DNA of 64,000 bases from an uncultured Desulfobacter sp. (GTDB lineage: Bacteria > Desulfobacterota > Desulfobacteria > Desulfobacterales > Desulfobacteraceae), in the NCBI RefSeq assembly GCF_963666145.1, contig NZ_OY762614.1:5570501-5634500 (forward strand). Reading direction: 5' to 3'. A program made the translations under genes and the position numbers. The notes beneath the pieces are model-generated. The model searched no databases, was not told where the DNA came from, and saw only the letters and a list, made by a program, of their open reading frames with translations. The first letter of the stretch is position 1; each line of letters begins with the position of its first letter. Positions 27,848 through 35,944 of the stretch are shown one piece after another.

Positions 27848-29317
27848 ATGATCCCATCCATAAAAAAGTTACCCATACTACCAATTATCCTCACCGCCCT
27901 GATCACCGCTGCCCTGGTGGCAGGCGGTTTGCACCTTGCAGGATTTCAAGATTCCCAAAAGATTACAGCGCAGACAGATCCGGATCACGACCATGAAGGC
28001 GAAACAGGCCTTTGGACCTGCGGCATGCACCCCATGGTGATCACCAAAGAGCCGGGGCTTTGCCCCATCTGCAATATGGAGTTGATCCCAAAACGGGATA
28101 CCCCCGAAGACAAAGGATCATCTGAAAGGGAAATCGTCTATTGGAAGGCCCAAATGGATCCCATGGAGATCTACAATGCGCCGGGTAAAAGTAAGATGGG
28201 CATGGATCTTGTTCCGGTGTACAAGGATGAGATTATCGGCGGTGTCGATGTTTCCATTGATCCGGTAACGGTTCAGAATATGGGGTTAAGAACCCAGGTC
28301 GCTAAAAATTCGCCTCTGGTCAGCACCATTCGGACCTACGGACATATCACACCCGATGAGACCCGGACTGCCGAGATCAGCCCCAAAGTCAACGGATGGA
28401 TCGAAACCCTTTATGTGGATTATACCGGCAGCCAGGTTCAAAAAGGCGATCCCCTGCTGGAAATTTATTCCCCGGAACTGCTTTCAGCCCAGGAGGAGTA
28501 TCTTTCTCTTTTCAGGCGCCTGGGCAATCGGGGAGGCAGAGAAAATGAAATGCTCGAGTCCGCGCGTCTTCGTCTCCAGTACTTTGATGTGGGTACCGAA
28601 GAGATCAATGCGCTGGAAGCCAGTGGCAAAGTTAAAAAAACGGTGCTGATCCGTTCGCCTTTTACAGGCGTGGTGACATTCAAAAGCGCGGTTCAGGGCA
28701 GTTTTGTAAAATCCGGAACCAAACTATTCACCATTGCCGATCTTTCAAAAACCTGGGTGGAGGCCCATATTTACGAATATGAACTGGACCGGATCAAAAC
28801 AGGCCAGGATGTTACCATGGTCCTTCCCTATCTTCCCGGGGAAACATATGAGGGAAAGGTGACCTTTATCTATCCTTATCTTCAGCCTAAAACCCGGGAC
28901 ATTATCATCCGCCTGGAATTTGAAAACCCGGATCTCAAGTTAAAGCCCGAAATGTACGGGGATGTCATGATCCATACCAGAGACCCGGGAGAAGGTCTTG
29001 TCGTACCTGCCGAATCTATTATCAGATCCGGGGAGCGCAATCTGGTATTTGTCACCCGGGAAACAGGTAAATTTACGCCCAGAGTCGTAAAGCTTGGCCG
29101 GTATCTGGATGATAACCAGATCCATATCCTTGAAGGCCTTGCCCCGGGAGACCGGGTGGTCAGGTCAGGCCAGTTTTTACTGGATTCAGAATCCAAACTG
29201 CAGGAGGCCATTAAAAAGATGATGAACCCGGATCCTGTGACACCCGATCCGGAACCGGATAAGGATGACGGTTTTTTTGATGATATGACACCGGATAAGA
29301 CAGATGATTTTTTCTGA
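27848..29317 (+). CDS. CusB-like RND periplasmic adaptor with heavy-metal-binding domains
   Basis: 489-aa membrane-fusion protein of a heavy-metal RND efflux pump. After an N-terminal membrane anchor (LPIILTALITAALVAGGLHL) come a metal-binding motif (LWTCGMHPMVITKEPGLCPI, then CNMELIP) and a second, Cys-free version (YWKAQMDPMEIYNAPG, then KMGMDLVPVY). The adaptor core shows GWIETLYVDYTGSQVQKGDPL, ELLSAQEEYL and VVPAESIIRSGERNLVFV. It ends in an acidic tail. Cu/Ag efflux is the likely role. The expected inner-membrane pump (CusA) is not downstream: an IS begins at the base after the stop codon. So the system is incomplete here, or the pump lies elsewhere. Confidence 0.9.
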   Translation: MIPSIKKLPILPIILTALITAALVAGGLHLAGFQDSQKITAQTDPDHDHEGETGLWTCGMHPMVITKEPGLCPICNMELIPKRDTPEDKGSSEREIVYWKAQMDPMEIYNAPGKSKMGMDLVPVYKDEIIGGVDVSIDPVTVQNMGLRTQVAKNSPLVSTIRTYGHITPDETRTAEISPKVNGWIETLYVDYTGSQVQKGDPLLEIYSPELLSAQEEYLSLFRRLGNRGGRENEMLESARLRLQYFDVGTEEINALEASGKVKKTVLIRSPFTGVVTFKSAVQGSFVKSGTKLFTIADLSKTWVEAHIYEYELDRIKTGQDVTMVLPYLPGETYEGKVTFIYPYLQPKTRDIIIRLEFENPDLKLKPEMYGDVMIHTRDPGEGLVVPAESIIRSGERNLVFVTRETGKFTPRVVKLGRYLDDNQIHILEGLAPGDRVVRSGQFLLDSESKLQEAIKKMMNPDPVTPDPEPDKDDGFFDDMTPDKTDDFF

Positions 29318-29656
29318 TTATAACGGATTTGGGGGATAGAGCCGGAGAGCGATGAAATAGACTGAAAAAAATTATTTCCTGAGTTATGGTTGAAGCGCCA
29401 ACAGCAACGATAACAAATAAGGAAAATGATGAGTTCCTCCTCTACCACCGCTCCCCGACTGAATCGAACTATTTGTATGAATGTTTGTCAAGCACAATAT
29501 TACATCATTATCCAGCAGGCAGCCCAATTCCGGATGGTATTAGACATGGTAATCATGAAATATCCCGAGCTTTTCCCCGTTGAAATCACTAACGGATACA
29601 AAATGAAGGAGATCCGATTCTCCAAAAAACTGAAATTGAAAATCAGGAGAATTGTA

Positions 29657-29716
29657 TGACCAGCTTCAAAAAGTGTAACGCTTATCCCCGATATTCATAA
29701 CGAAATAATGTAACGG
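29657..29716 (+). repeat. Left transposon end with two TGTAACG boxes
   Basis: The terminal repeat TGACCAGCTTCAAAAAGTG is followed by TGTAACG at 29674-29680 and by AAATAATGTAACGG at 29703-29716. The spacing resembles multiple transposase-binding sites at Mu/Tn7-type ends. Confidence 0.8.
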
Positions 29717-29720
29717 CCAG

Positions 29721-29796
29721 ATACCCCGCCGCCATACCCCGCCAAGAAAATCATAAAATCATACCCCGCATGCCTATCCCGCCGATAGACCCCGCC
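29721..29796 (+). repeat. Five direct copies of an ATACCCCGCC motif
   Basis: ATACCCCGCC at 29721 and 29734, ATACCCCGCA at 29761, and variants ending in CCCGCC at 29774 and 29785. The array lies between the left end and the first gene and is absent from the right end, so it may be an operator or an extra protein-binding array. Confidence 0.7.
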
Positions 29797-29853
29797 GTTG
29801 ATTCATTCAAAATTTGCTACATATAATCTCCCTGATTCGAATCTTGGAGAAAA

Positions 29854-30204
29854 ATGATGGCAAAGAATTCTCGTGGAAAACGCCCTTGTTCTATTTGCCG
29901 AAAATGGTTTGCTCCTGATGTAAGACAAAAAGGCAGGCAGAGAACATGTAGCCCGGCTTGCCAAAATGAGCTTCATCGCAGGCAATGTGAAAATTGGAAC
30001 AGGAAAAATAAAGCTGTCTCCAAAAATAATTATCTGGCAAAAAAGCTTGAAGAGGCAGAGAACCTTCAAACATCCGGAAAATTGCCTGTTCTACCATTGG
30101 AAGTTATTGAAATAGAATACGGTATCAAGCCGGCAATTATCGCCCAATACCTGGTCACCCAGGTTATCAGCCACACCAAAGAAAAAATTCGAGAATTCCC
30201 ATAA
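29854..30204 (+). CDS. Small CxxC zinc protein of the transposon
   Basis: 116 aa, basic. The N-terminal 50 residues form a zinc-binding motif (RPCSICRKWFAPDVRQKGRQ, then TCSPACQNELHRRQCENW), two CxxC-like pairs spaced as in treble-clef or ribbon fingers. I have seen similar motifs in short proteins next to transposase genes in Desulfobacterota and Planctomycetes, but I know no tested function. The C-terminal half is helical with a Lys/Glu-rich linker (YLAKKLEEAENLQ) and VIEIEYGIKPAIIAQYLVTQVI. It is the first gene inside the element, after the ATACCCCGCC array and upstream of the 69-bp tandem repeats. DNA or end recognition is a guess. Confidence 0.7.
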   Translation: MMAKNSRGKRPCSICRKWFAPDVRQKGRQRTCSPACQNELHRRQCENWNRKNKAVSKNNYLAKKLEEAENLQTSGKLPVLPLEVIEIEYGIKPAIIAQYLVTQVISHTKEKIREFP

Positions 30205-30213
30205 ACGCCTCTG

Positions 30214-30351
30214 ACTAATCGAATATTGATTTCAAGAGACATGATTGGAGTAACTTCTTGTAATATTAGGATATATGAACATACTAATCGGATTTTGATT
30301 CTAAGAGACATCATGTGCGTAAGTTATTGATAATATATATGGATACAAACA
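30214..30351 (+). repeat. Imperfect tandem repeat, 2 x 69 bp
   Basis: Units 30214-30282 and 30283-30351 both begin ACTAATCG and contain TTGATT..AAGAGACAT, differing at scattered positions. They fill the gap between the zinc protein and the CHC2 gene, in the place of a promoter/operator region. Confidence 0.75.
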
Positions 30352-30447
30352 GAGTAATCAGCATCCCAGTTCAAGAGGCAACTGACAACCGACCCTGGCC
30401 GGTGATATAAAAAGGCATCTGAAATTCTAAAAATAAGGAGATGTCTC

Positions 30448-30804
30448 ATGGCGCACAGGTTTTCATCACGGGAATTATTTGAACTGAGGAACAATATCCC
30501 TGTGGATATGCTGATCAGGGATCATTTACAGATTCCATCTAAAATCAGGGATGGCTATTTCCGTTTTCTATGCCCTCTGTGCAATGAATTTCAAACGGCT
30601 GTAAATTCAACCACGAACCTGGCCAGGTGCTTCCGGTGCGAAAAAAACTTTAACACCATCGACCTTGTCATGAAAATCAAGGGATATGGATTCCGGGACA
30701 GCGTCCTGTTTTTGAAGCAGATAAATACTGCCCACCAGGTTCCGGCATCAAAGATAGCTGCCTTGGTCGCTGCAATCGGCAAACCCATGCCGGGAGGGCA
30801 ATGA
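30448..30804 (+). CDS. CHC2-type (primase-like) zinc-finger protein of the transposon
   Basis: 118 aa. It matches the zinc-binding N-terminal domain of DnaG-type primases: VDMLIRDHLQIPSKIRDGYF, FLCPLCNEFQTAVNSTTNLARCFRC, then NTIDLVMKIKGYGFRDSVLFL. All four ligands appear as Cys (CPLC and CFRC), where primases usually have CxxH. No TOPRIM or polymerase domain follows, so it cannot prime alone; it may bind single-stranded or target DNA, or recruit replication proteins. Its stop overlaps the next start (ATGA), and it sits in one operon with the transposase and ATPase. A role in transposition is inferred only from this context. Confidence 0.8.
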   Translation: MAHRFSSRELFELRNNIPVDMLIRDHLQIPSKIRDGYFRFLCPLCNEFQTAVNSTTNLARCFRCEKNFNTIDLVMKIKGYGFRDSVLFLKQINTAHQVPASKIAALVAAIGKPMPGGQ

Positions 30805-31364
30805 GTATGAAACGGTTGGCCAAGCTTGAAACCCTGATTGCCCGGAATCAGGAGTGTTTTTCCAAAATCGGCAAGGCCTTGAAAGAAATTCGTGACAATC
30901 GTTTGTATAAGCAGGCTCTGTTTGAATCATTCGAAACATATACCAGGGCGCGATGGGATATGGGAAAATCCCATGCTTACCGCCTGATCAAATTTTATGA
31001 AGTCATCTATAATCTGTCCCCAATTGGGGACAGATTACCGGCCAACGAATCCCAGGCACGGCCTCTTACTCAACTGGATTCCATAGAACAGCGCCAACTT
31101 TGGAAGGAGATTATAGAAAGCGGCATGGAGTTAACCGCGCGTAACATCAAAAAATTTATCGACTCCCGAAAAACGGCATCGGTAACCAAACCGGATCTGA
31201 CGGATCAAATTTCGAATGAATACATGGCTGTTGTAAAGGCAATGCTTGAACAGGTCCGTGTGGCACAGCATGATCATTGGCAGCAGACCTCTCGCCCGGC
31301 TGCATTGTTGTGGCATCGGGTCATACACGAAAAGATTGTATCAACGGGGGCAGATAATGGATGA
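30801..31364 (+). CDS. Mobile-element DNA-binding-like protein
   Basis: 187 aa. The first 90 residues (KLETLIARNQECFSKIGKAL, KEIRDNRLYKQALFESFETY, ARWDMGKSHAYRLIKFYEVI) belong to a motif common in phage, plasmid and integrative elements: a long helix, then a helix-turn-helix built around RWxMxxSxAYRLI. The rest is helical (LTQLDSIEQRQLWKEIIESG, ISNEYMAVVKAMLEQVRVAQ). It overlaps the CHC2 gene by 4 bp and the transposase by 8 bp. This suggests coupled translation and a structural or regulatory part in the transposition machinery. Function unproven. Confidence 0.7.
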   Translation: MSMKRLAKLETLIARNQECFSKIGKALKEIRDNRLYKQALFESFETYTRARWDMGKSHAYRLIKFYEVIYNLSPIGDRLPANESQARPLTQLDSIEQRQLWKEIIESGMELTARNIKKFIDSRKTASVTKPDLTDQISNEYMAVVKAMLEQVRVAQHDHWQQTSRPAALLWHRVIHEKIVSTGADNG

Positions 31365-31987
31365 CCTGAGCATTGACGACCGCTTCCATTTACTGCTGCA
31401 TAAAAAAATCATGAATAAAATCGGATCTGCCAAGAGAAGATCCAAAAAATATTACAAGGACCAGTACAAGAAAACCGGGATTATCCCGGTACCCCTTTTG
31501 CTGGTTGAAAAAGGAATTATGGATGGCCGCAAGTGCAGCTGGCGCCCCAAGGTTATAGACGAGCAAACAAAAAGGCGGTTTATTGAAATGGTCAAGGCGT
31601 CATGCGATCCGTCATCTCAGGGGTTCATTTTTATCACCCGAAGAGCCAGGACCATTAAAAATTACCACTGCTGGCTCGAGGAAGAGTTGGGTAAAACAAT
31701 CAGCCTTCCGGCACTTCGGCGATGCGCCAAAAGGGAGAATCTCAAATTTTATCTGGAAAAAGAGGACGATCAGGAGCCGTCACCGGCACGTTATAGCTTC
31801 AAATCGGTTCCGGTGTTTGCCTTGATCCAGGTTGACGGTTGCAAGTTCCAATATTTAAGAATCAGAGATGAACGTGGAAACTGGCAGAAACCGCAGGTGA
31901 TTGAAATATTTGATACCGGTTCCAGGAAGCTGTTCATCCTGGAATTCTATTTTACCGAAAGTAATCTGAACTCTGTGGACCTTTTTA

Positions 31988-33362
31988 GGCACAAGATCAA
32001 AAATAAATACCCTGCCTGGAGAAAACCAAGCATGCCTGTACAAAACTGAATGTAATAGATATGGTCCTCATGAAAAATAACATTTAAATGGACTTTTCAT
32101 GACAAACCATATTGAATTCACAGAAGAGCAGTTATCTGAAATCACGCCTGCGGTAAAGTGTTTGTTAAACCAAACGAGAGAAAAATTAAAAGGGACTGAT
32201 AGAAGGCAATTTATGGCCCATGTAGTATCTCTTATGGGGAAAGGTGGCCAAAGAAAAGCAGAAAAAGAGCTTGGATGGGACCGTCATACAATTAGAAAAG
32301 GGATGAAAGAACTGCAAAGCGGTTTTGTTTGTGTCGATAATTTTTCAGGAAGGGGGCGGAAACCCGCTGAAGAAAAATATCCTTTATTACTTGAAGATAT
32401 CAAAAATATTGTAGAACCTATTTGCCAAACGGACCCAACATTTCATTCGACCAAATTGTATTCACCGATTACAGCAAAAGAGGTGCATAGAAAATTAATT
32501 GAATTGAAAGGATATCAACCGGATGATCTCCCATCGGTCATAACGATTAACCGGAAAATGAACCAGTTAAATTATCGTTTGAAAAAAGTGACCAAATGTA
32601 AGCCTAAAAAAAAATCCCTGAAGTGAATTTGATATTTGACTATGTTCATAATATCAACAGGATAGCAGATTCGAATCCGGGGATAATAAGATTGTCAATG
32701 GATGCAAAAGCCGTCATAAAAGTGGGACCATTTTCACGAGGCGGATACAATCGTTATGGCTTACGAGCCTGTGATCATGATTTCCAGCCAGATACGCTTT
32801 TAAAGCTTTTTGGCATATTCATTCCGGCAACAGATGAAACCTTCTTTTATTTCAGCGAAAGTCATATTACAGCAGATTTTATAGTCGATGCGTTAGAACA
32901 ATTATGGCCGACTCTTAAGGAAGCATATGATCCACATACCTTGGTTCTGAATTTAGATAATGGACCAGAAAATAGCAGCCGAAGAAGTCAATTTATGAAT
33001 CGTTTGGTTACTTTTTCTCAAGAAAATTCCGTGAGCATTAGCTTAGCTTATTATCCTCCATATCACAGTAAATACAATCCTGTAGAAAGAATTTGGGGTA
33101 GATTGGAACAACATTGGAATGGAGAACTTTTGGACAAGGTTGAAAAAATTTTAGGATTAGCAAGAACAATGACCTGGAAAGGCTGGCGTCCAGTTGTGAC
33201 CTTTGTGGAAAAAACTTATAAAAAAGGCGTAAGGCTGACAAAGCAGGCCATGCAAATCATAGAAAATCAAATTTTCCGAATCAAAGGAATTGAGCAATGG
33301 GCTGTTGACATACCTTTCTATGTTGATTGATATTTTGGGGTATTTTATTCTGATATTGTGCC
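31988..33362 (+). mobile_element. ISAzo13-type insertion sequence, copy 2
   Basis: Same 1375-bp element as at 12713-14087, with the same inverted repeats, here flanked by TTA at 31985-31987 and 33363-33365. Inserted in the transposon's DDE transposase gene; removal restores its frame. The close identity of the two copies shows recent transposition within this genome. Confidence 0.9.
32099..33330 (+). CDS. ISAzo13-family transposase, copy 2
   Basis: Protein sequence identical to the copy at 12824-14055: frame one 32099-32626, frame two 32623-33330, with the nine-A run at 32606-32614 where a -1 shift would join them. Key residues are the same (SMDAKAVIKVGPFSRGG, LNLDNGPENSS, YNPVERIWGRLE). Two copies with the same frame break support programmed frameshifting. 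Confidence 0.85.
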
Positions 33363-34395
33363 TTACCCGTTTTTTGTTATGCACCCCTTTTCCTTTGAAA
33401 ACAATCGGCATCAGGCCCGACCAGGCAAAGGGATTTTTAAATTTAAAGCGTCCCATTAATGCCATTAACCTTGCGCATTCTACGCCAGGCGGTTTTTATT
33501 TGGCGCCGGATTTTTCAAGGGCGCATTCACCAAAAGATAAGGCGCATCTGGAATCTTCACACCGGAGCCTGCATAATTTTGAAATACGGATTATCAAAGC
33601 CTTTGAGGACAGGATTGTGAAAACCGTTACCGAGTATAACTTCAAACGGGGAAGAAAGGAAAAAGTCACTGTAACCCTACTTGATATCACCCTTGATGAA
33701 TTGAGAAGCAGCACTGTGCTCCGCCAATACCGTGACGAACATAATCATACACAACATTATTTTACTGAAGACGGCGTGGTCAGTGCCTGGGTGCCGGCAC
33801 AGAAGTTTGATGATTTTTTGTCAAACCAGGCAGACACCCTGAATTTTATCCCGGAGCAGGTTCAAGAATATATGAAATATGGTTACAGAAAAATCAAAGC
33901 CACCGTATCCAAGAACAGAACTATCCGCCATGACAAACGCGATTTTTATGTGACCAGTGGTGCAGACCGGTTCAGCAAGCATAAAAGTACACCGGTAAAG
34001 ATATCCAGATACAGGGACAAACTTTTTATCTTTGAGCCCAGTGAAGACGGAATACTTCTGGGCGAAGCCATTGCAAAAAAGCCGTTTGACAGGCCACCTG
34101 CACCAGCGCCTGATCCTGTGCCCGATGAACTCGACACCATTATCGCTCTTTTGGAAAAGCACAATATGGCCGTTGACCGGCCTATTTTAATCGAAGTTTA
34201 CCATAAGGGCCTTTCCCTATCCCGGGCGGAGCAAGTACTTCATCATAATCAATCAAGGTACGCAGATTACATGAAAAAAATGGACCAGCCTGAGGAACGT
34301 AAAAAACAGGCTTTGTTCAATGCATTTATGCTTGATTGCCAAAAATCGTTAACTACGAATCGAGTGGCGACTTATGCATCCCTCGGAGATATGAC

Positions 34396-35058
34396 ATGAA
34401 AGAGGATTTTATCAGTGATAAACGAAGAGTCTCATACCTGTCTGCCACTTATAATAGGATATACAGGGGCCAAAGCGTACTCATTGAAGGAAATTTTGGC
34501 GCAGGAAAAACTCGGTTTTTAAAACTGCTGCGGCCTAAAAAGCTCCATGCCGTATGGGTCGAGTCTCTGTTCAACATCCATGAAACCCTGGCATCCATAC
34601 TCAAGGAATTGAATTATGAGGCCACCGCCACCTACCGCCGGACTCCCCAGTACCTGAAAACGATCTGCAACCTATCCAATTGTTTTATCATCATAGATGA
34701 AGCCAATGATCTGGACTCCCGGGTCTGGCCATATCTCAAACGAATTATTGATGCCGGTGTTCCCATCGTATTTGCAGGGCTCCCAAAGGTCAGAACCCAT
34801 CTGAGCCGGAATCATCCCGATATACTCAGCCGGCTCAAAACTCTGATTTTATACCCCATAGAGGTCGAAGACTTCATCGAAAAATACAAAGATATCCAGC
34901 AGGAAGCCGTTGAACAAATTTATATGGCCGTCAAAGGCGACATGAGAAAATTTAAAGAAATATGTACAGACTGCCAGGACAGGGCAAAGGAGTTGAATCA
35001 CAACTTTGTTGATATCAACCTTGCTCTGGAATTTATATCCGATCTCCCTCCCCAGTAA
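34396..35058 (+). CDS. AAA ATPase, transposition regulator (TniB/TnsC/MuB-like)
   Basis: 220-aa P-loop ATPase with Walker A GNFGAGKTRFLKLL, Walker B CFIIIDEAND and an arginine-bearing end to the core (RTHLSRNHPDILSRLKTLIL). Small AAA proteins beside DDE transposases (TniB, TnsC, MuB, IstB) load onto target DNA and activate the transposase. I start it at 34396, where the ATG overlaps the transposase stop, rather than further upstream inside that gene. A C-terminal helical lid (EVEDFIEKYKDIQQEAVEQI) completes the fold. It is the last gene of the transposon operon and appears intact. Confidence 0.85.
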   Translation: MKEDFISDKRRVSYLSATYNRIYRGQSVLIEGNFGAGKTRFLKLLRPKKLHAVWVESLFNIHETLASILKELNYEATATYRRTPQYLKTICNLSNCFIIIDEANDLDSRVWPYLKRIIDAGVPIVFAGLPKVRTHLSRNHPDILSRLKTLILYPIEVEDFIEKYKDIQQEAVEQIYMAVKGDMRKFKEICTDCQDRAKELNHNFVDINLALEFISDLPPQ

Positions 35059-35085
35059 TCCTTATCACAATTTATCTGCATTAAC

Positions 35086-35117
35086 AGGCCACCTTGTGTT
35101 AGCACCAAGGGCGGCCT
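35086..35117 (+). terminator. Imperfect hairpin after the transposon operon
   Basis: AGGCC and CCTTG arms pair with CAAGG and GGCCT around a short loop about 30 bp after the ATPase stop. No T-run follows, so it is a possible, not a typical, terminator. Confidence 0.4.
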
Positions 35118-35210
35118 TGCTGTATCTGTTCATTATATAATGGTGCCACTTGATGCTTGGTCTATCTTTAAAATTTTGAAACCACAGATCATTTTTGATT
35201 TTTTAGTGTA

Positions 35211-35339
35211 CCGTTACATTATTTTGTAACTTCGTTTTTGATGGCACTTTCGTCTAACTCACTTAAATCACATTGAAAATATATGCTTCTTGTTTGGTGG
35301 GGCAAGCCTCAACACCGTTACAGTATTTGAAGCTCGTCA
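35211..35339 (-). repeat. Right transposon end with two TGTAACG boxes
   Basis: Read inward on the minus strand: TGACGAGCTTCAAATAC, TGTAACGG (35323-35315), a spacer of about 90 bp, then AAATAATGTAACGG at 35224-35211, which is identical to the inner box of the left end. The box spacing is wider than at the left end (about 105 against 36 bp), giving the asymmetry typical of Mu/Tn7-type elements. Confidence 0.8.
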
Positions 35340-35944
35340 ATTGTAATAGCAGGTGTCAGTTATACCATACGACCTTCGTTTGCCATGCCCTATATGAGTG
35401 GTCTTGTAAAAGATGTTGAGAAACCGTTATTTTTGCGGAAGTTTGCAGTCCCGTTTTGGGCTTTGAGTTACTGCTTCGGTAAAAATTCCATGTATTGGTA
35501 TCGCCTTGAAGCATCCCTTGGCCGACATAGTCTTGTGGGAACCACGATTAAATCCCCAGATACATTACCCCAACATGTTTCTGCTGATGAAAAGCATACT
35601 CGTCTTTTGGGAGAAAAGACCTATATTGCAACGACGGCTGGGAAAAACTGTATTTTAGGAGCCAGTGTTTCCGAAACGGCCTCCGGCAAAGACCTCCAAA
35701 AAGCTTACGGGGTATTTAAAGAGGAGGCTGAATGTATTAATCCGGGATATCAGCCAGAAACTGTCAATACCGACGGATGGCGGTCAACGCAGAAAGCCTG
35801 GAGAAAATTGTTCCCCAAGATAACTGTGTTATCCTGCTTCTTACACATATATATTGGCATACGTGATCGCTCACGCAAAAAATATAAGGAGCATTTCCTG
35901 GATATGGCGACCAGGTTATGGGACTGCTTTCGGGCAGAGTCTAA

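Larger units (their letters stand above)
31357..34399 (+). pseudogene. DDE (rve-type) transposase of the transposon, split by ISAzo13 copy 2
   Basis: Would be 554 aa (TniA/TnsB/MuA-like) without the insertion. The N-terminal part shows helix-turn-helix-like regions (KKTGIIPVPLLLVEKGIMDG, TISLPALRRCAKRENLKFYL). The integrase fold starts at PVFALIQVDGCKFQYLRIRD (first Asp). The frame breaks after SVDLF at 31987 and resumes at 33366 (TRFLLCTPFPLKTIGIRPDQ, second Asp region). DKAHLESSHRSLHNFEIRII holds the likely Glu. A basic C-terminal region (YRKIKATVSKNRTIRHDKRD) could contact the ATPase. Its stop overlaps the ATPase start (ATGA). The start at 31357 is chosen from the 8-bp overlap with the upstream gene. 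The element is currently transposase-dead unless helped in trans. Confidence 0.82.
29657..35339 (+). mobile_element. Mu/Tn7/Tn552-like transposon with CHC2 zinc-finger cargo
   Basis: Ends start TGAC and share 21 of 24 bases (left TGACCAGCTTCAAA..., right inverted TGACGAGCTTCAAA...). They are flanked by a 6-bp direct repeat ATTGTA at 29651-29656 and 35340-35345. Excising it restores the interrupted transposase frame exactly. Each end carries two TGTAACG boxes. Inside, in one direction: a CxxC zinc protein, a CHC2 zinc-finger protein, a mobile-element-type DNA-binding protein, a DDE transposase and an AAA ATPase. Native length about 4.3 kb; the second ISAzo13 copy adds 1378 bp. No TnsA-like nuclease, resolvase or antibiotic-resistance gene is present. 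Confidence 0.88.

Noticed and set aside
29721..29796. Short repeat array as a CRISPR
   Set aside because: The repeats are only 10 bp, unevenly spaced, with no spacers of regular length and no cas genes in the window.
30066..30314. Minus-strand frame with two similar MSLxIxIRLV stretches
   Set aside because: The repetition comes from the 69-bp tandem repeat, whose period is a multiple of three; it has no family similarity.
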